A stretch of DNA of 50,719 bases from an uncultured bacterium (GCA_905215695.1 CAJMQN010000012.1:1-50719); one strand, 5' to 3'. Positions 34,944 through 44,033 are shown, numbered from the stretch's first letter. Numbers and translations: made by a program. Notes: a model not told the origin generated them from the letters alone.

Positions 34944-36436
34944 AGCGGCTCTCCAAAGGTCATATTCCCGATATATTCGTCCATAAAATCCGGATCTTCC
35001 GAAAGGTCCACGACTTCACTGGTTTCCGCAATCCGTTCGCATTCCCGAAGGTTGTCCGCGGAGAGCAGGCAGAGTTTCGCGCCGGCGCCCGCGCTGTTTC
35101 CCACGACTTCGATTCTGTCCGCGAGTCCGGAGGGAATCAGACCCGTCTTTTCCGCGCTCACGGGGTCGAGCCAGAACCCGAGTCCGCCCGCCACGCACAG
35201 TCTGACGACGTCCGAAGGCTCGACTCCGGCACGGCGCATGAGTACCTTCAGCCCCGCGCACACCGCGCTCTTGGCGAGTTGAAATTCACGCACGTCCTTC
35301 TGCGTAACGGCGACGTTTTCGGCGATTCGGAAAGGTTCTCCCTCGAGAAACGCGCCGGTTTCGTCGATGACGCCGAGTTCCAGCATGACCCGAATCGCAT
35401 CCACAAGACCGCATCCGCAGAGCCCGGCGGGAGAGATTCCGCCCAAAGTGCGGAAGCGCACTTCTCCCGATTCCGTCCACACGCGGTCGATTGCGCCGGG
35501 TACGCCGCCCATGCCGCAGGAGATATTCGCGCCCTCGAAGGCGGGACCCGCCGCGGTGGAGGTGCACAGGAATTTTCCGTTTGCACGCACAGCCATTTCG
35601 CCGTTGGTGCCGATGTCCGCAAAGAGCTCCGCGCCCCCCGCGCCGAGCTTTACGGCGAGGAGTCCCGCGGAGATGTCCGCGCCCACGTAGGCACCGATGT
35701 TCGGGAGCAACACCACTTCGCGGGCGGGAAGTCCGAGAGTCTCCCCCGAGAATTTCTGCGTGCCCGAAAAGGCGGGCGTAAAGGGCGCAACCCCGAGCGG
35801 AGAGGCGTCCGTATCTTTGAACAGATGAAGCATCGTCGTATTGCCGCACACGGTCAGCCGGGAAATTTCGGGAATGCCGTGCTTGTCCGCAAAGGTTTTC
35901 AAAACCTCCGACGTGCGGTCGCGGACGAGCGCGAACAGGTCGGAGAGGTGTCCCTCCGCGCACGCGGAAATCCGGCTCACGACGTCCCCGCCGAATACTG
36001 CCTGCGGATTGAGGCAGGCAAAGCGGTCGAGCTCTCTGCCCGTAGAGAGTTCCATCAGATAAAAGGCGAGCGTGGTCGTGCCGAGGTCGAGCGCGACGCC
36101 GTACCCCGTCTCCCCGTCCGTCTCCGCAATTCCCGGAACTGCGTCCAAAAGCCCTCCGCCATTCCGTTCAAACACTTCGATTTCCAACGGACCCGAGACG
36201 CGGGCGAGACAGGACAAAAATCTGCCCTGTCCGTCCGGCACAGCCCCTTCGACCTCTCCCGAAATCAAACGGACGCCGCACTTTCCGCACCGTCCGCGAC
36301 CGCCGCAGGGCGCGTCGAAAAAGAATCCCCGACCGCGCAGGGTTTCCAAAAGATTTGCGCCCTGCGGAGCGGAGATTTCGCGGGTCTCCCGACCCGAACG
36401 AACGACAATTTTGATTTCGGTTCTTTCTTCCTTCAA
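34940..36436 (-). CDS. RACo-type reductive activator of corrinoid protein (ASKHA ATPase)
   Basis: This 498-aa protein has an N-terminal [2Fe-2S] ferredoxin domain with cysteines in APCGGRGRCGKCG and a fourth in FLSCLARV. A long ASKHA domain (DUF4445) follows, with YGVALDLGTTTLAFYLMEL, CGNTTMLHLF and LFADIGTNGEMAV. RACo proteins use ATP to reduce inactive Co(II) corrinoid to Co(I), which fits the adjacent corrinoid protein. I choose TTG 36436 because GGAG lies 7 nt upstream and the ferredoxin begins soon after; a longer reading to 36538 would overlap the corrinoid gene and adds no domain. The start is uncertain. Confidence 0.9.
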   Translation of the reverse strand: MKEERTEIKIVVRSGRETREISAPQGANLLETLRGRGFFFDAPCGGRGRCGKCGVRLISGEVEGAVPDGQGRFLSCLARVSGPLEIEVFERNGGGLLDAVPGIAETDGETGYGVALDLGTTTLAFYLMELSTGRELDRFACLNPQAVFGGDVVSRISACAEGHLSDLFALVRDRTSEVLKTFADKHGIPEISRLTVCGNTTMLHLFKDTDASPLGVAPFTPAFSGTQKFSGETLGLPAREVVLLPNIGAYVGADISAGLLAVKLGAGGAELFADIGTNGEMAVRANGKFLCTSTAAGPAFEGANISCGMGGVPGAIDRVWTESGEVRFRTLGGISPAGLCGCGLVDAIRVMLELGVIDETGAFLEGEPFRIAENVAVTQKDVREFQLAKSAVCAGLKVLMRRAGVEPSDVVRLCVAGGLGFWLDPVSAEKTGLIPSGLADRIEVVGNSAGAGAKLCLLSADNLRECERIAETSEVVDLSEDPDFMDEYIGNMTFGEPL

Positions 36437-36521
36437 AATAACTCTCCGAAACGCCGTAAGGACGCTCCCCTTATCCGAAGAGCGCCGCGGCGAAATGATT
36501 GATTGTAAAATGAATGACCGA

Positions 36522-37154
36522 TTATTGGAAGAGCGCACGGGCTGCTTGCGCCGCGCTCGCCGCGTCTGCGGTATAGATATCCGCGCCGATTTCTTCGCAG
36601 AACGCCTGCGTCACGGGCGCGCCGCCGATCATGACCTTGACCTTATCCCGAAGTCCTGCCGCCTTCAGTGCGTCGATGACATCCTTCTGCGCCATCATGG
36701 TCGTCGTAAGGAGCGCGGAAAGGCATACGATGTCCGCATCGTTCTCCTTGACAGCCTCGACAACTTTCTCCGCCGGGCAGTCCACGCCGAGGTCAACGAC
36801 GCGGATTCCCGTGCCCTCGATCATCATCTTCACAAGGTTCTTTCCGATGTCGTGCAGATCGCCCTTCACCGTACAGATGACAGCCGTTCCCACAGGCTCG
36901 ACGCCGCTCTGCGCAAGCGCGGGCTTCAAGACCGCGAGCGCCGCGTTCATCGCGCGCGCCGCAATCAGCACCTCGGGCACAAAGATTTGGTTGGTCTTGA
37001 ACTTCGCGCCCACGACGTTCATGCCCGTCACGAGTCCCTCGTTCAGAATGTCCTTCGCGCTCACTCCGGCGTCCAATTCCTCCTGAACCATCGCCGCGAG
37101 ATCCTTCGCCCTGCCCCTCTGCAAAAGTGCCGAAATCTCTTCAAATCTTGCCAT
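36522..37154 (-). CDS. Corrinoid (B12-binding) methyltransferase subunit, MtaC-like
   Basis: This 210-aa protein has the two expected domains: a helical cap (residues 1-85, FVPEVLIAARAMNAAL) and a cobalamin-binding Rossmann domain with DLHDIGKN, in which His101 replaces the lower cobalt ligand. It carries the methyl group between the substrate-side and acceptor-side methyltransferases in the cytoplasm. It begins 5 bp after the UROD-family gene. ATG 37154 is chosen as the family start; a longer in-frame reading is not conserved. Confidence 0.93.
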   Translation of the reverse strand: MARFEEISALLQRGRAKDLAAMVQEELDAGVSAKDILNEGLVTGMNVVGAKFKTNQIFVPEVLIAARAMNAALAVLKPALAQSGVEPVGTAVICTVKGDLHDIGKNLVKMMIEGTGIRVVDLGVDCPAEKVVEAVKENDADIVCLSALLTTTMMAQKDVIDALKAAGLRDKVKVMIGGAPVTQAFCEEIGADIYTADAASAAQAARALFQ

Positions 37155-37159
37155 AACTG

Positions 37160-38173
37160 TTAACCTCTCCCATAGTATTCTTTGACCGCGCCGAAAAAGG
37201 CGTCGATATTCTTCCAATCGGAGCGCGGCGGAATGTCGCAACCCGACGAGATGACAAAGTGCGGATATTTGCTGCAGTCCTCCAAAAGTTTCAAGGTCTC
37301 CTCGCGGACGGACTCCGGCGTGCCGTTTAAGAACTGTCCCGCGGGGTCAATGTTTCCCATCGCCACCGTTTCCGGGGGGATGAGCGGCATCATGTCCCGC
37401 ATGTCGATCGCGTTGCCGAAATGATACGCCTTGCTCCCCGTCCGCAGGATAGAGTCAATCATGCGCACGGTGCCGTTGCCGCAGTTGTGATAGATGACCA
37501 AAAAGTTTTCGTCCTGCACTTCATCCACGATGCGTTTGAGATAGGGTTCGGAGAACTCCTCCGCGAGGTCGGGAGACAGCATGCCCGTCAACGGTTCCGC
37601 GATGACAACGCCGTCCGCGCCCGCTTTCTTGAATTCGCCGATGTAGGCAATCAGGAACTGCGTGCATTTGTCAAGGACAACCTTCAGCATATCGGGGTCC
37701 TCGTAGCAGAGAACCATTGCCTCCGTCACGTCCACGAGCCGACCCGCGAGAGAAAACGCACCGATGACCCCCGCAAAGACCGGACGGTCCGTAATCAGTT
37801 GCTTTGCCTTCCGCACGCCTTCCACACAGATGCCCGCGCGGCAGGAGTGCGCCGAGGGAACTTTGAGATTCTCCGCATCCTCGGGGCTTTCGATGATTCT
37901 GCCCACGACCGTGGGGATTTCGTCATCCGTTTTCACAATCTCGGAGCCGAAACATTCTGCCTCCACGGACAAGTCCATGAAACTGACCGCCGCGAGCGCG
38001 TCAGTGCGGTCCGCAACGAGTTTCATGCCCCGCGCTTGCAGATCCGCGCTCCCCGTCAGTTCCTTGACCGTCACGCCCAAGAGCTGGACGCTCGGATAGG
38101 ACAAAACCGGCATCGGTTTCTTGACCTTCGCGTCGCGCACGCCGTCGATCCATTCGTACATGGTCTGTTTCAC
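37160..38173 (-). CDS. UROD-family corrinoid methyltransferase (MtaA/CmuA-like)
   Basis: This 337-aa TIM-barrel protein of the uroporphyrinogen decarboxylase superfamily has zinc ligands typical of the methyltransferase branch: His229 and Cys231 in YHNCGNG and Cys312 in SSGCDIPP. It should transfer a methyl group to or from the adjacent corrinoid protein. The donor (methoxy-aromatic, methylated sugar, methylamine or other) cannot be read. The start is GTG 38173 with GGGAG 7 nt upstream. First gene of the operon. Confidence 0.9.
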   Translation of the reverse strand: MKQTMYEWIDGVRDAKVKKPMPVLSYPSVQLLGVTVKELTGSADLQARGMKLVADRTDALAAVSFMDLSVEAECFGSEIVKTDDEIPTVVGRIIESPEDAENLKVPSAHSCRAGICVEGVRKAKQLITDRPVFAGVIGAFSLAGRLVDVTEAMVLCYEDPDMLKVVLDKCTQFLIAYIGEFKKAGADGVVIAEPLTGMLSPDLAEEFSEPYLKRIVDEVQDENFLVIYHNCGNGTVRMIDSILRTGSKAYHFGNAIDMRDMMPLIPPETVAMGNIDPAGQFLNGTPESVREETLKLLEDCSKYPHFVISSGCDIPPRSDWKNIDAFFGAVKEYYGRG

Positions 38174-38203
38174 AGTGTTTCTCCCGTCTTGTTATTTGAA
38201 TAT

Positions 38204-38212
38204 AGTATATCA
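38204..38212 (-). promoter_or_regulatory. Extended -10 promoter of the corrinoid operon
   Basis: On the minus strand TGATATACT, i.e. TG-N-TATACT. The -35 region is poor, as expected for an activator-dependent promoter. Confidence 0.55.
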
Positions 38213-38265
38213 CACTTGACAAAAAAATAAAAGAAGTCTTTTGCGGCGAATCCTTCCGATTTTGC

Positions 38266-38302
38266 GAAAAAAAAGCTCTCCCCGACATTTCAGGAGAGCT
38301 TT
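38266..38302 (-). terminator. Terminator of the MFS gene
   Basis: AAAGCTCTCC/GGAGAGCTTT stem (38272-38281 with 38293-38302), with a T-run on the minus strand. The MFS stop codon lies within the hairpin. Confidence 0.88.
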
Positions 38303-39195
38303 AAAGAACAAAAGCGATTCCATTTTCGAAAGACGAGCGCGAGTGATACGAGACCGAGCGCGCACACGCCCACCCAAATCCATATCAGCACGCCCCAGCC
38401 GAATCCCCCGGCAATCGCCGCGAAACCGTAGGAGGATGCCGCACTTCCGACATATGTAAAGGCATTGGTCACGCCCGACGCCGTAGCCGCCTTACCGTAG
38501 GCTGCGAAACGGCGGGGGACAAAACTGATGAGCATCAGATTGACCGCGTGCATGCTCCCCGTCGCGAGCGCAGCAAAGACGAGAGAGACCGCCGCGCTCC
38601 GGCTTCCGAACAGCGACAAAACGAGACAACAGACGAGACCGATTCCGAAGAAAAAAGCGGCTTCGGTCAATTCGTTTCGGAACACCCTGCGATACAGCGC
38701 CCCCGCAAGATACAACGTGAAAACGCCGAAGAGCGGAAGAAGAACATTTAAAAAGATGGAAACCGCGGTCGGAAGAGAGAAAACCTCGGACAGATAGGTC
38801 GGCATCCAGGAAGTGATGCCGTCCCGCAGAAATACCATCGGCGGCCAGAGCAATGCCTGCGCGAACCCGTTTATTCCCCACACGACGAGAAAGAACGGAA
38901 GAGCGCGTAGAAAGGGCATACACACATTGCTCGCCGCAGTCAGCGCGAGTCCCGCCAAGATGAGAATTTCCGGTTTCATCCTGTCCCCGAGACAGCCGCT
39001 CACGAGCTGTCCCGCGCCGTAGGCAACAAAGAGAGCGGTGCCCACAAGACCTGCCCCGGTCTTTGTGAGCACCTCTACCCGTATCATTTCCGCCATTGCC
39101 GCGCTGAAGTTCAAGCGCGCCAAATAGCTGATAAAATACACCGCACAGCAGAGCCAAACCAACTGCCTGCCCGCCGCCCTTCGGCTTTCCTTCAT
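38290..39195 (-). CDS. MFS transporter with apparent internal deletion
   Basis: This protein has 301 aa against ~400-420 for the family. It begins VWLCCAVYFISYLARLNFSAAM and has the helix 2-3 loop GCLGDRMKPE, as in UhpC/GlpT-like permeases. After GINGFAQALLWPPMV it passes directly to FLRDGITSWMPTYLSEVF, which in relatives comes ~100 residues later. Helices ~5-6 and the central loop are missing without a frame change. The remainder (helices 7-12) is intact. Transport function is doubtful. ATG 39195 is the family start; GTG 39216 lacks a usable ribosome site. Own promoter at 39255-39283. Confidence 0.75.
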   Translation of the reverse strand: MKESRRAAGRQLVWLCCAVYFISYLARLNFSAAMAEMIRVEVLTKTGAGLVGTALFVAYGAGQLVSGCLGDRMKPEILILAGLALTAASNVCMPFLRALPFFLVVWGINGFAQALLWPPMVFLRDGITSWMPTYLSEVFSLPTAVSIFLNVLLPLFGVFTLYLAGALYRRVFRNELTEAAFFFGIGLVCCLVLSLFGSRSAAVSLVFAALATGSMHAVNLMLISFVPRRFAAYGKAATASGVTNAFTYVGSAASSYGFAAIAGGFGWGVLIWIWVGVCALGLVSLALVFRKWNRFCSLKLS

Positions 39196-39254
39196 AGGAC
39201 CGACCTGCCCTCCCACTCCTTTACGGGATTCGTCCCGAGAAGTTTCACGCTCCT

Positions 39255-39283
39255 ATTTTAAGCGAACGCAGGGCGTCTGTCAA
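39255..39283 (-). promoter_or_regulatory. Promoter of the MFS gene
   Basis: TTGACA (39278-39283), 17-bp spacer, TAAAAT (39255-39260) on the minus strand. Confidence 0.8.
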
Positions 39284-39285
39284 TA

Positions 39286-39317
39286 TACAAATGTTGCGGA
39301 TTCCTGTATAAATGTTG
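39286..39317. promoter_or_regulatory. 21-bp-spaced direct repeat upstream of the MFS promoter
   Basis: TACAAATGTTG (39286-39296) and TATAAATGTTG (39307-39317) are exactly two helical turns apart and abut the -35 hexamer, a layout typical of AraC-family activator sites. Confidence 0.5.
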
Positions 39318-39339
39318 TTCAAGCGACGGATTCCTTGCG

Positions 39340-41763
39340 TTATGCAAGCATAAATTCCGATTCGGAGAATTCTCCGTCATAAAGTATTGTTTTGACTTCA
39401 AACCGCCCGAAGGTCAGTTTGATAGATTTTCCGCAGAGAGAGACTTCCGTCTCCGCTCCGTCCTCGCCGTTGTGGAACAGGCGAAGGACATATCTGCCGT
39501 CCGCAAGCTGTTTCAGGCACTTCAAGACGATATCGGGGTTTGACAAGCGCAACTCTGCGGCGGCGCGCACGGGCGCGCCCGAAGAAAATACGTTGAGCGC
39601 GCAGGGTTTTTGGCAGAATTCTTCCGCGAGGCGTTCCGCCTCCGCCCTGCCGCACACCGCGAGACGGAAGGAAAACAGGTGCTCCCCCGCATCGATACGG
39701 TCGATGAATCGTTTTTCCTTTAAAAGCGGACGGTCGCCGATGGGGTGTACGCAGTACCCCGCGCCGCGAAGGAGGGACAGATAGATCCTGCCGTCCCGAT
39801 ACGAACTGCCGTAAACGCCGCTGTTCAGCACCACGGCAAACTCTTCTCCGCTCTCCACGCCCACAAAACGCTGCGCCACGCACTCCCGCCCGTCTGAAAA
39901 GAGTTCTTCCGAACCGTAAGCGGTTTGCCCGATATACTTTCCCTTCCATTTGCAGGGCAGGGCGAGTTTCAGCATACGGTCCGCCTCTCTCCAGAACACC
40001 CGAACGTTTACGTCGATATAGGGCTGATTCTTATAGATGCGGTACTCGTTGACAATCTTGCTGTCCCCCGCCTCAAAGAGCGCCTCGACCGCCGTCAGGA
40101 GGGGTCCGTCCTCGGTCACCGTGACCTTTTCAAGCCCGGCAAAGATTCCGTCCCCCGACGCGCACGCAAAATCGCGCGGGTTTTCGCCCAAACCGCGCTC
40201 GTTCTGTTCCTTGGACATCGCCCATGGGTCTGCGTTATCCTCATAGAGAACGGGACGGAAGGCGTCTGAAAAGATTTCCTTTCCGTGCCACGAAACACTC
40301 TTTAACAGCCCCGTTTCGGAATCGACGCAAACGCATTTGTCAGCGTCCTCTACTCGGAGCGAGCGCTTTTCCGTCTTTTCGGGCGCGCGGAACTCGACGC
40401 GGGCGCCGAACCAGGTCACTTCGAAGGGCTTTAGGGTCGCCCCGAAGAGAATGCGTTTGCGCCAGTCGAGGTTGAGATTTCCCTCCTCTTTGATGGTCTG
40501 CGCGGGCAGAATGTTGCCGGCTTCGTCCACAACCGTCACATGCGAGACGGCGTTTTCGTCGTAATTTTGGTCGGCGAGCGTAAACTCGCATTCGACATTC
40601 GTCCGCCACTCGTAGGGGTGCGGGTTAAAGACCGCAATCGGGAACGCCTCGCCCCCCGCGTACGGAAAGGCGCGATAGAGCGCAAACAGCGCCTTCGCCC
40701 GCAGTTCGGAGAGCGCGTGCAGCCCGTGGTCCATCATCGCGAGCGCGCCGCGCTCCCCCGACGCAACCACCGTCCCGGGCAGGACGTCGTGAAATTCGGA
40801 CTTTAACAGGTCAGTCTCCGCCTCCTTGAGCGCATCTGTCGGAAAGGCGCAGACCTCGTTCAATGCCGCCGCAGCGCAGAGCTTTTCGGTAAAGTACAGC
40901 GCGTTCTCGAGTTCGGCATGCCGGCGTTTGACCCGACTCATGCTCGTGTAACACCCCGGCATGGAGATGAGAAGGGAACGGTCGAATTTCGCCGTCGGCG
41001 CAACGTCCGCAAAGTAGCCTTCCGGGGAGGAGTGTTTCACCTCGATACCCTCCTCCGCGCTCGATGCGATGTACGCGGCGACATCCGCAAGGTCCTTGCG
41101 GGAGGGACCGCCGCCGTGATTGCCCACGCCCCACAGGGACAGCCCGACCGCTCTGTCACGCTGCCCTTCCGCGTCCCTTTGAACCTTCTCCGCCGCATGA
41201 CCGAGGGGACTCGAGTAACTCGTCGTCCGCACCGCTTTGATCCGACTCCCGTCGTAACCCTCCCAAACAAAGCACTCGTCGGGGAGTTCAAGCTGATACA
41301 GGTCGCCCTGCCACGCACCGTACGGGCGCATGAACATATACCCCTCCTGTCCGCACTTCTTCAAAATCTGCACGAGACCGCGGCTGTGTCCAAAGGGGTC
41401 CGCGTTGAAGGCGACCGTGCTCCACGCGCCGAATTTTTCGGTAAAGTATTGTTTTCCGGCGTTGATCTGCCGGACAATGCTCTCGCCCGCGGGCATATTG
41501 CAGTCCGGTTGGAGAAACCATCCCCCCATGATCCGCCACTTTCCCGATTTGACCGCTTTTCGAATCCTCTCGAACAGCTCGGGGTCGTGCGTCTCCACAA
41601 AACGATAGACGAGCGCCTCATTGTGACAGAAAATATAGTCGTATTCGTCGAGAAGATTCGCCGCCGACCGAAAGGTCGAAAGAACCGCGGAGATTCCCTC
41701 CTCCTCCGTCCATTGCCAAATCGGGTCGATGTGCGCATTGCAGATCAGATGCAGCGTTTTCAT
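39340..41763 (-). CDS. GH38 alpha-mannosidase
   Basis: This 807-aa cytoplasmic enzyme removes terminal alpha-mannose. The N-terminal GH38 domain has zinc ligands His11 and Asp13 (NAHIDPIWQW) and the predicted nucleophile Asp122 in NADPFGHSRG. Beta-rich middle and C-terminal domains of the usual order follow (AVFNPHPYEWRTNVECEF, KNQPYIDVNVRVFWREADRMLKL). Length is normal and no signal peptide is present, so imported mannosides are the substrate. It has its own promoter and lies downstream of the second importer operon, from which a terminator separates it. Confidence 0.93.
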   Translation of the reverse strand: MKTLHLICNAHIDPIWQWTEEEGISAVLSTFRSAANLLDEYDYIFCHNEALVYRFVETHDPELFERIRKAVKSGKWRIMGGWFLQPDCNMPAGESIVRQINAGKQYFTEKFGAWSTVAFNADPFGHSRGLVQILKKCGQEGYMFMRPYGAWQGDLYQLELPDECFVWEGYDGSRIKAVRTTSYSSPLGHAAEKVQRDAEGQRDRAVGLSLWGVGNHGGGPSRKDLADVAAYIASSAEEGIEVKHSSPEGYFADVAPTAKFDRSLLISMPGCYTSMSRVKRRHAELENALYFTEKLCAAAALNEVCAFPTDALKEAETDLLKSEFHDVLPGTVVASGERGALAMMDHGLHALSELRAKALFALYRAFPYAGGEAFPIAVFNPHPYEWRTNVECEFTLADQNYDENAVSHVTVVDEAGNILPAQTIKEEGNLNLDWRKRILFGATLKPFEVTWFGARVEFRAPEKTEKRSLRVEDADKCVCVDSETGLLKSVSWHGKEIFSDAFRPVLYEDNADPWAMSKEQNERGLGENPRDFACASGDGIFAGLEKVTVTEDGPLLTAVEALFEAGDSKIVNEYRIYKNQPYIDVNVRVFWREADRMLKLALPCKWKGKYIGQTAYGSEELFSDGRECVAQRFVGVESGEEFAVVLNSGVYGSSYRDGRIYLSLLRGAGYCVHPIGDRPLLKEKRFIDRIDAGEHLFSFRLAVCGRAEAERLAEEFCQKPCALNVFSSGAPVRAAAELRLSNPDIVLKCLKQLADGRYVLRLFHNGEDGAETEVSLCGKSIKLTFGRFEVKTILYDGEFSESEFMLA

Positions 41764-41795
41764 TTTCCAAAACCCCTTTCTCTTTCATTGCTTTC

Positions 41796-41824
41796 AATAT
41801 ACCAAAACGGAGCGAGGAAAGCAA
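41796..41824 (-). promoter_or_regulatory. Promoter of the GH38 gene
   Basis: TTGCTT (41819-41824), 17-bp spacer, TATATT (41796-41801) on the minus strand. Confidence 0.7.
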
Positions 41825-41872
41825 GCGAATTACTAAAAAAACGATCACAAAATCAATTTAAGTCATCAGCAC

Positions 41873-41908
41873 AAAAAGCGCTCCCGAAAGCAACCGGAAG
41901 CGCTTTTT
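41873..41908 (-). terminator. Terminator of the second importer operon
   Basis: AAAAAGCGCT/AGCGCTTTTT stem extended by CCG/CGG, 13 bp beyond the stop of the Ig-domain lipoprotein gene. Confidence 0.88.
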
Positions 41909-41921
41909 CTATGAAATGCTG

Positions 41922-44033
41922 CTAAACAAGATAGGGATTGGCGACGTAGATGGTGCCGGGGGCATTGAGTCCCAAACCAAAAGTATTGCTGTCCACGCCG
42001 TAAATTTTAATTTTCAGCGTATATTTGACGCCGAGCCGGAGTTCTTCGCCCGTCACGTCGTTGCCGTCCTCGTCGTACACGAAGAGATCGCCTGCCGTCG
42101 CGTTAAACTTGTTGCCCGACACAGCAATGGTTCCCTCTCCGCCGTTCCAAAGAATCGCCGACGAAAAATCGTCCTTGAACACGATGTCGAAACCGTAGTA
42201 GTCGTACTCCCGCATTTTCACGAAACTGATATTGCTGTCATACCCAAACACGCGCTTGCCCCAGAGGTCGCCCGCGGCAAAGGTCTGTTCGTACCAATCC
42301 GTAAACCCTTCCGCAGCGGATTTTTGGGTCAGCGCGGTGGGCTTGTCGCCGTAGGCAAAGCCGGGCAGAACCGTCTTTTCGGGTTCTACGGGTTCGGGAT
42401 CAGGTACGGGGTCGGGCGTCTCCTGCGCGAGGAAGTAGCCGTTCCGCACCCACACTTCGCCGCTGTTCAAGCCCACGCCTGTGGAGAGATTCTGATAGAT
42501 GCCGTCGGGCTCCTTCTGAATACGGATTTTGACCGAATAGACCTTGTTCGCCTCAAATGGCTTTCCCACCACGTATTTGCCCGCATCGTCATAGATGTAG
42601 ATGTCGCCGGGTGCGATTTCGCCGCCGCCCTCCTTGGTGAACACGCCCTTCTCCGTAAAGCCGAGCGAATACCCGCCCGTCCAGAACGCGCCGCTCCCAG
42701 GCGTCTTGAACATGAGTTCGAAACCGAAGTAATCGTAATTCTCCTTCATGGCGGTATAGTTGTAGATTACCGTCCACGCCTCGTTGCCGAGATACACGCG
42801 CTTGTTCCAGAGGTCCCCCTCCGCGAAGGTCTGCTTGGTCCAGCCGTCGGTGTCCGGAGTCATCTTGGTCAAGCTGTCTCCATAGACGAAGTAGGGCGCG
42901 GCAAAGGGTTCGTTGGGCTTTTTGAGATCGGCATATTTGTCCTCATAGTAGTCGCCGTTACAGCAGACGACATTGGAGAAATATACCGTACCCGCCTGAA
43001 AGAGTCCGATGCCCCAAGCCTTCACGGTGTCCGAAGGCTTCTGCGCGAGTGTGGCGACGACCGTATAGACGTGATTCGCTTGCAGTGCGCCCGTATGAAT
43101 ATCTCCCGTCTCCCTGTCGAACACGATAAGTCCGTAGTCCAGCCCGAGCGCGGGCACGACTCCCGCGGAAATGGTGTAGGTCTTTTCATACATCCAAAAT
43201 ACGATGTCTCCGGTAAGGGGTGCGGGCACGCTCATGTCGAAAATCATGCGCTCGTAGGCGTTGTCTTTCCCTTCGGTCACGGCGCCGGCAGGCATAATCT
43301 TGTTGTATCCTCCCTGCGCGTCCTCGGTGACCCATGCCGTCACTTCTTCCCCTTCGGCAAAACCGAGCGCGGTCACGTCACCCGTGTAGTTCTCGAGTGT
43401 CGCGGCGGGTTCGTGCCCTGCCTCGGGCAGGAATTCCATGCCCTCCGCGCTGTTTGACCAGTCGCGCACGGTCACGGCGATTTCCTTTGCAAACGCCTGT
43501 TCCCGGTACTTGGTGGAGACGGTCACGGTCGCAGTTCCGCTCCCGACGGCGGTAATCGTTCCGTTCGATACGGTCGCAACGCCCGGCGCCGTGCTCGTCC
43601 AGGTGTAGGTTACGCCCGAAAGCGCGCTCCCCGCCTCTTTCAGTTCCGCGGTCACCGTCGCGCTGTCCTGTCCCGTGACGCCGAGCTTTAAGTTCAGCGC
43701 ATCCGCGCTCACGATAAGCGAACGGTTCTTGGTTGCGCGGATGACGGTCACTTCACAGGTCGCGCTCTCTTCGCCGAGGGTCGCGGTGACCGTCGCGCTC
43801 CCCATTTTGACCGAAGTGATTTTTCCGCTGTCGTCCACACGGACGACCATGGGATCCGAACTCGACCACTCCACTTCTCCCGTCTTGTTGACGGAGAGCG
43901 TCGCCTCCTCGTACTGCTCGATTTCGAGCTCCGCCGGGGTGACCGCGAGTTTCCCGCTCTCTCCGCACCCGGGCAGAGAAACCACTCCTACCGCCATTAC
44001 GAGGGCGATACATACGCTCAAAAACTTCTTCAT
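41922..44033 (-). CDS. Surface lipoprotein with BIG2 domains and three repeated modules
   Basis: The 703-aa precursor has lipobox SLPGC (Cys23). Two BIG2-type Ig-like domains follow (about 28-97 and 105-190; VEWSSSDPMVVRVDDSGKITSVKMG, TWTSTAPGVATVSNGTITAVG). Three related ~150-residue beta-rich modules make up the rest. The second and third share FAYGDxxTxLT, YEQTFAxGDLWxKRV, YDYFGFD/E and G-x-G-L-N near their ends. No catalytic motif is seen; glycan binding at the surface is the likely function. It is the last gene of the operon with the second importer, mirroring the modular exoprotein of the first operon. Confidence 0.8.
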   Translation of the reverse strand: MKKFLSVCIALVMAVGVVSLPGCGESGKLAVTPAELEIEQYEEATLSVNKTGEVEWSSSDPMVVRVDDSGKITSVKMGSATVTATLGEESATCEVTVIRATKNRSLIVSADALNLKLGVTGQDSATVTAELKEAGSALSGVTYTWTSTAPGVATVSNGTITAVGSGTATVTVSTKYREQAFAKEIAVTVRDWSNSAEGMEFLPEAGHEPAATLENYTGDVTALGFAEGEEVTAWVTEDAQGGYNKIMPAGAVTEGKDNAYERMIFDMSVPAPLTGDIVFWMYEKTYTISAGVVPALGLDYGLIVFDRETGDIHTGALQANHVYTVVATLAQKPSDTVKAWGIGLFQAGTVYFSNVVCCNGDYYEDKYADLKKPNEPFAAPYFVYGDSLTKMTPDTDGWTKQTFAEGDLWNKRVYLGNEAWTVIYNYTAMKENYDYFGFELMFKTPGSGAFWTGGYSLGFTEKGVFTKEGGGEIAPGDIYIYDDAGKYVVGKPFEANKVYSVKIRIQKEPDGIYQNLSTGVGLNSGEVWVRNGYFLAQETPDPVPDPEPVEPEKTVLPGFAYGDKPTALTQKSAAEGFTDWYEQTFAAGDLWGKRVFGYDSNISFVKMREYDYYGFDIVFKDDFSSAILWNGGEGTIAVSGNKFNATAGDLFVYDEDGNDVTGEELRLGVKYTLKIKIYGVDSNTFGLGLNAPGTIYVANPYLV

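Noticed and set aside
40918..43457. Plus-strand open frames opposite GH38 and the Ig-domain lipoprotein
   Set aside because: Antisense shadows without domains, crossing a terminator and a promoter of the real genes.
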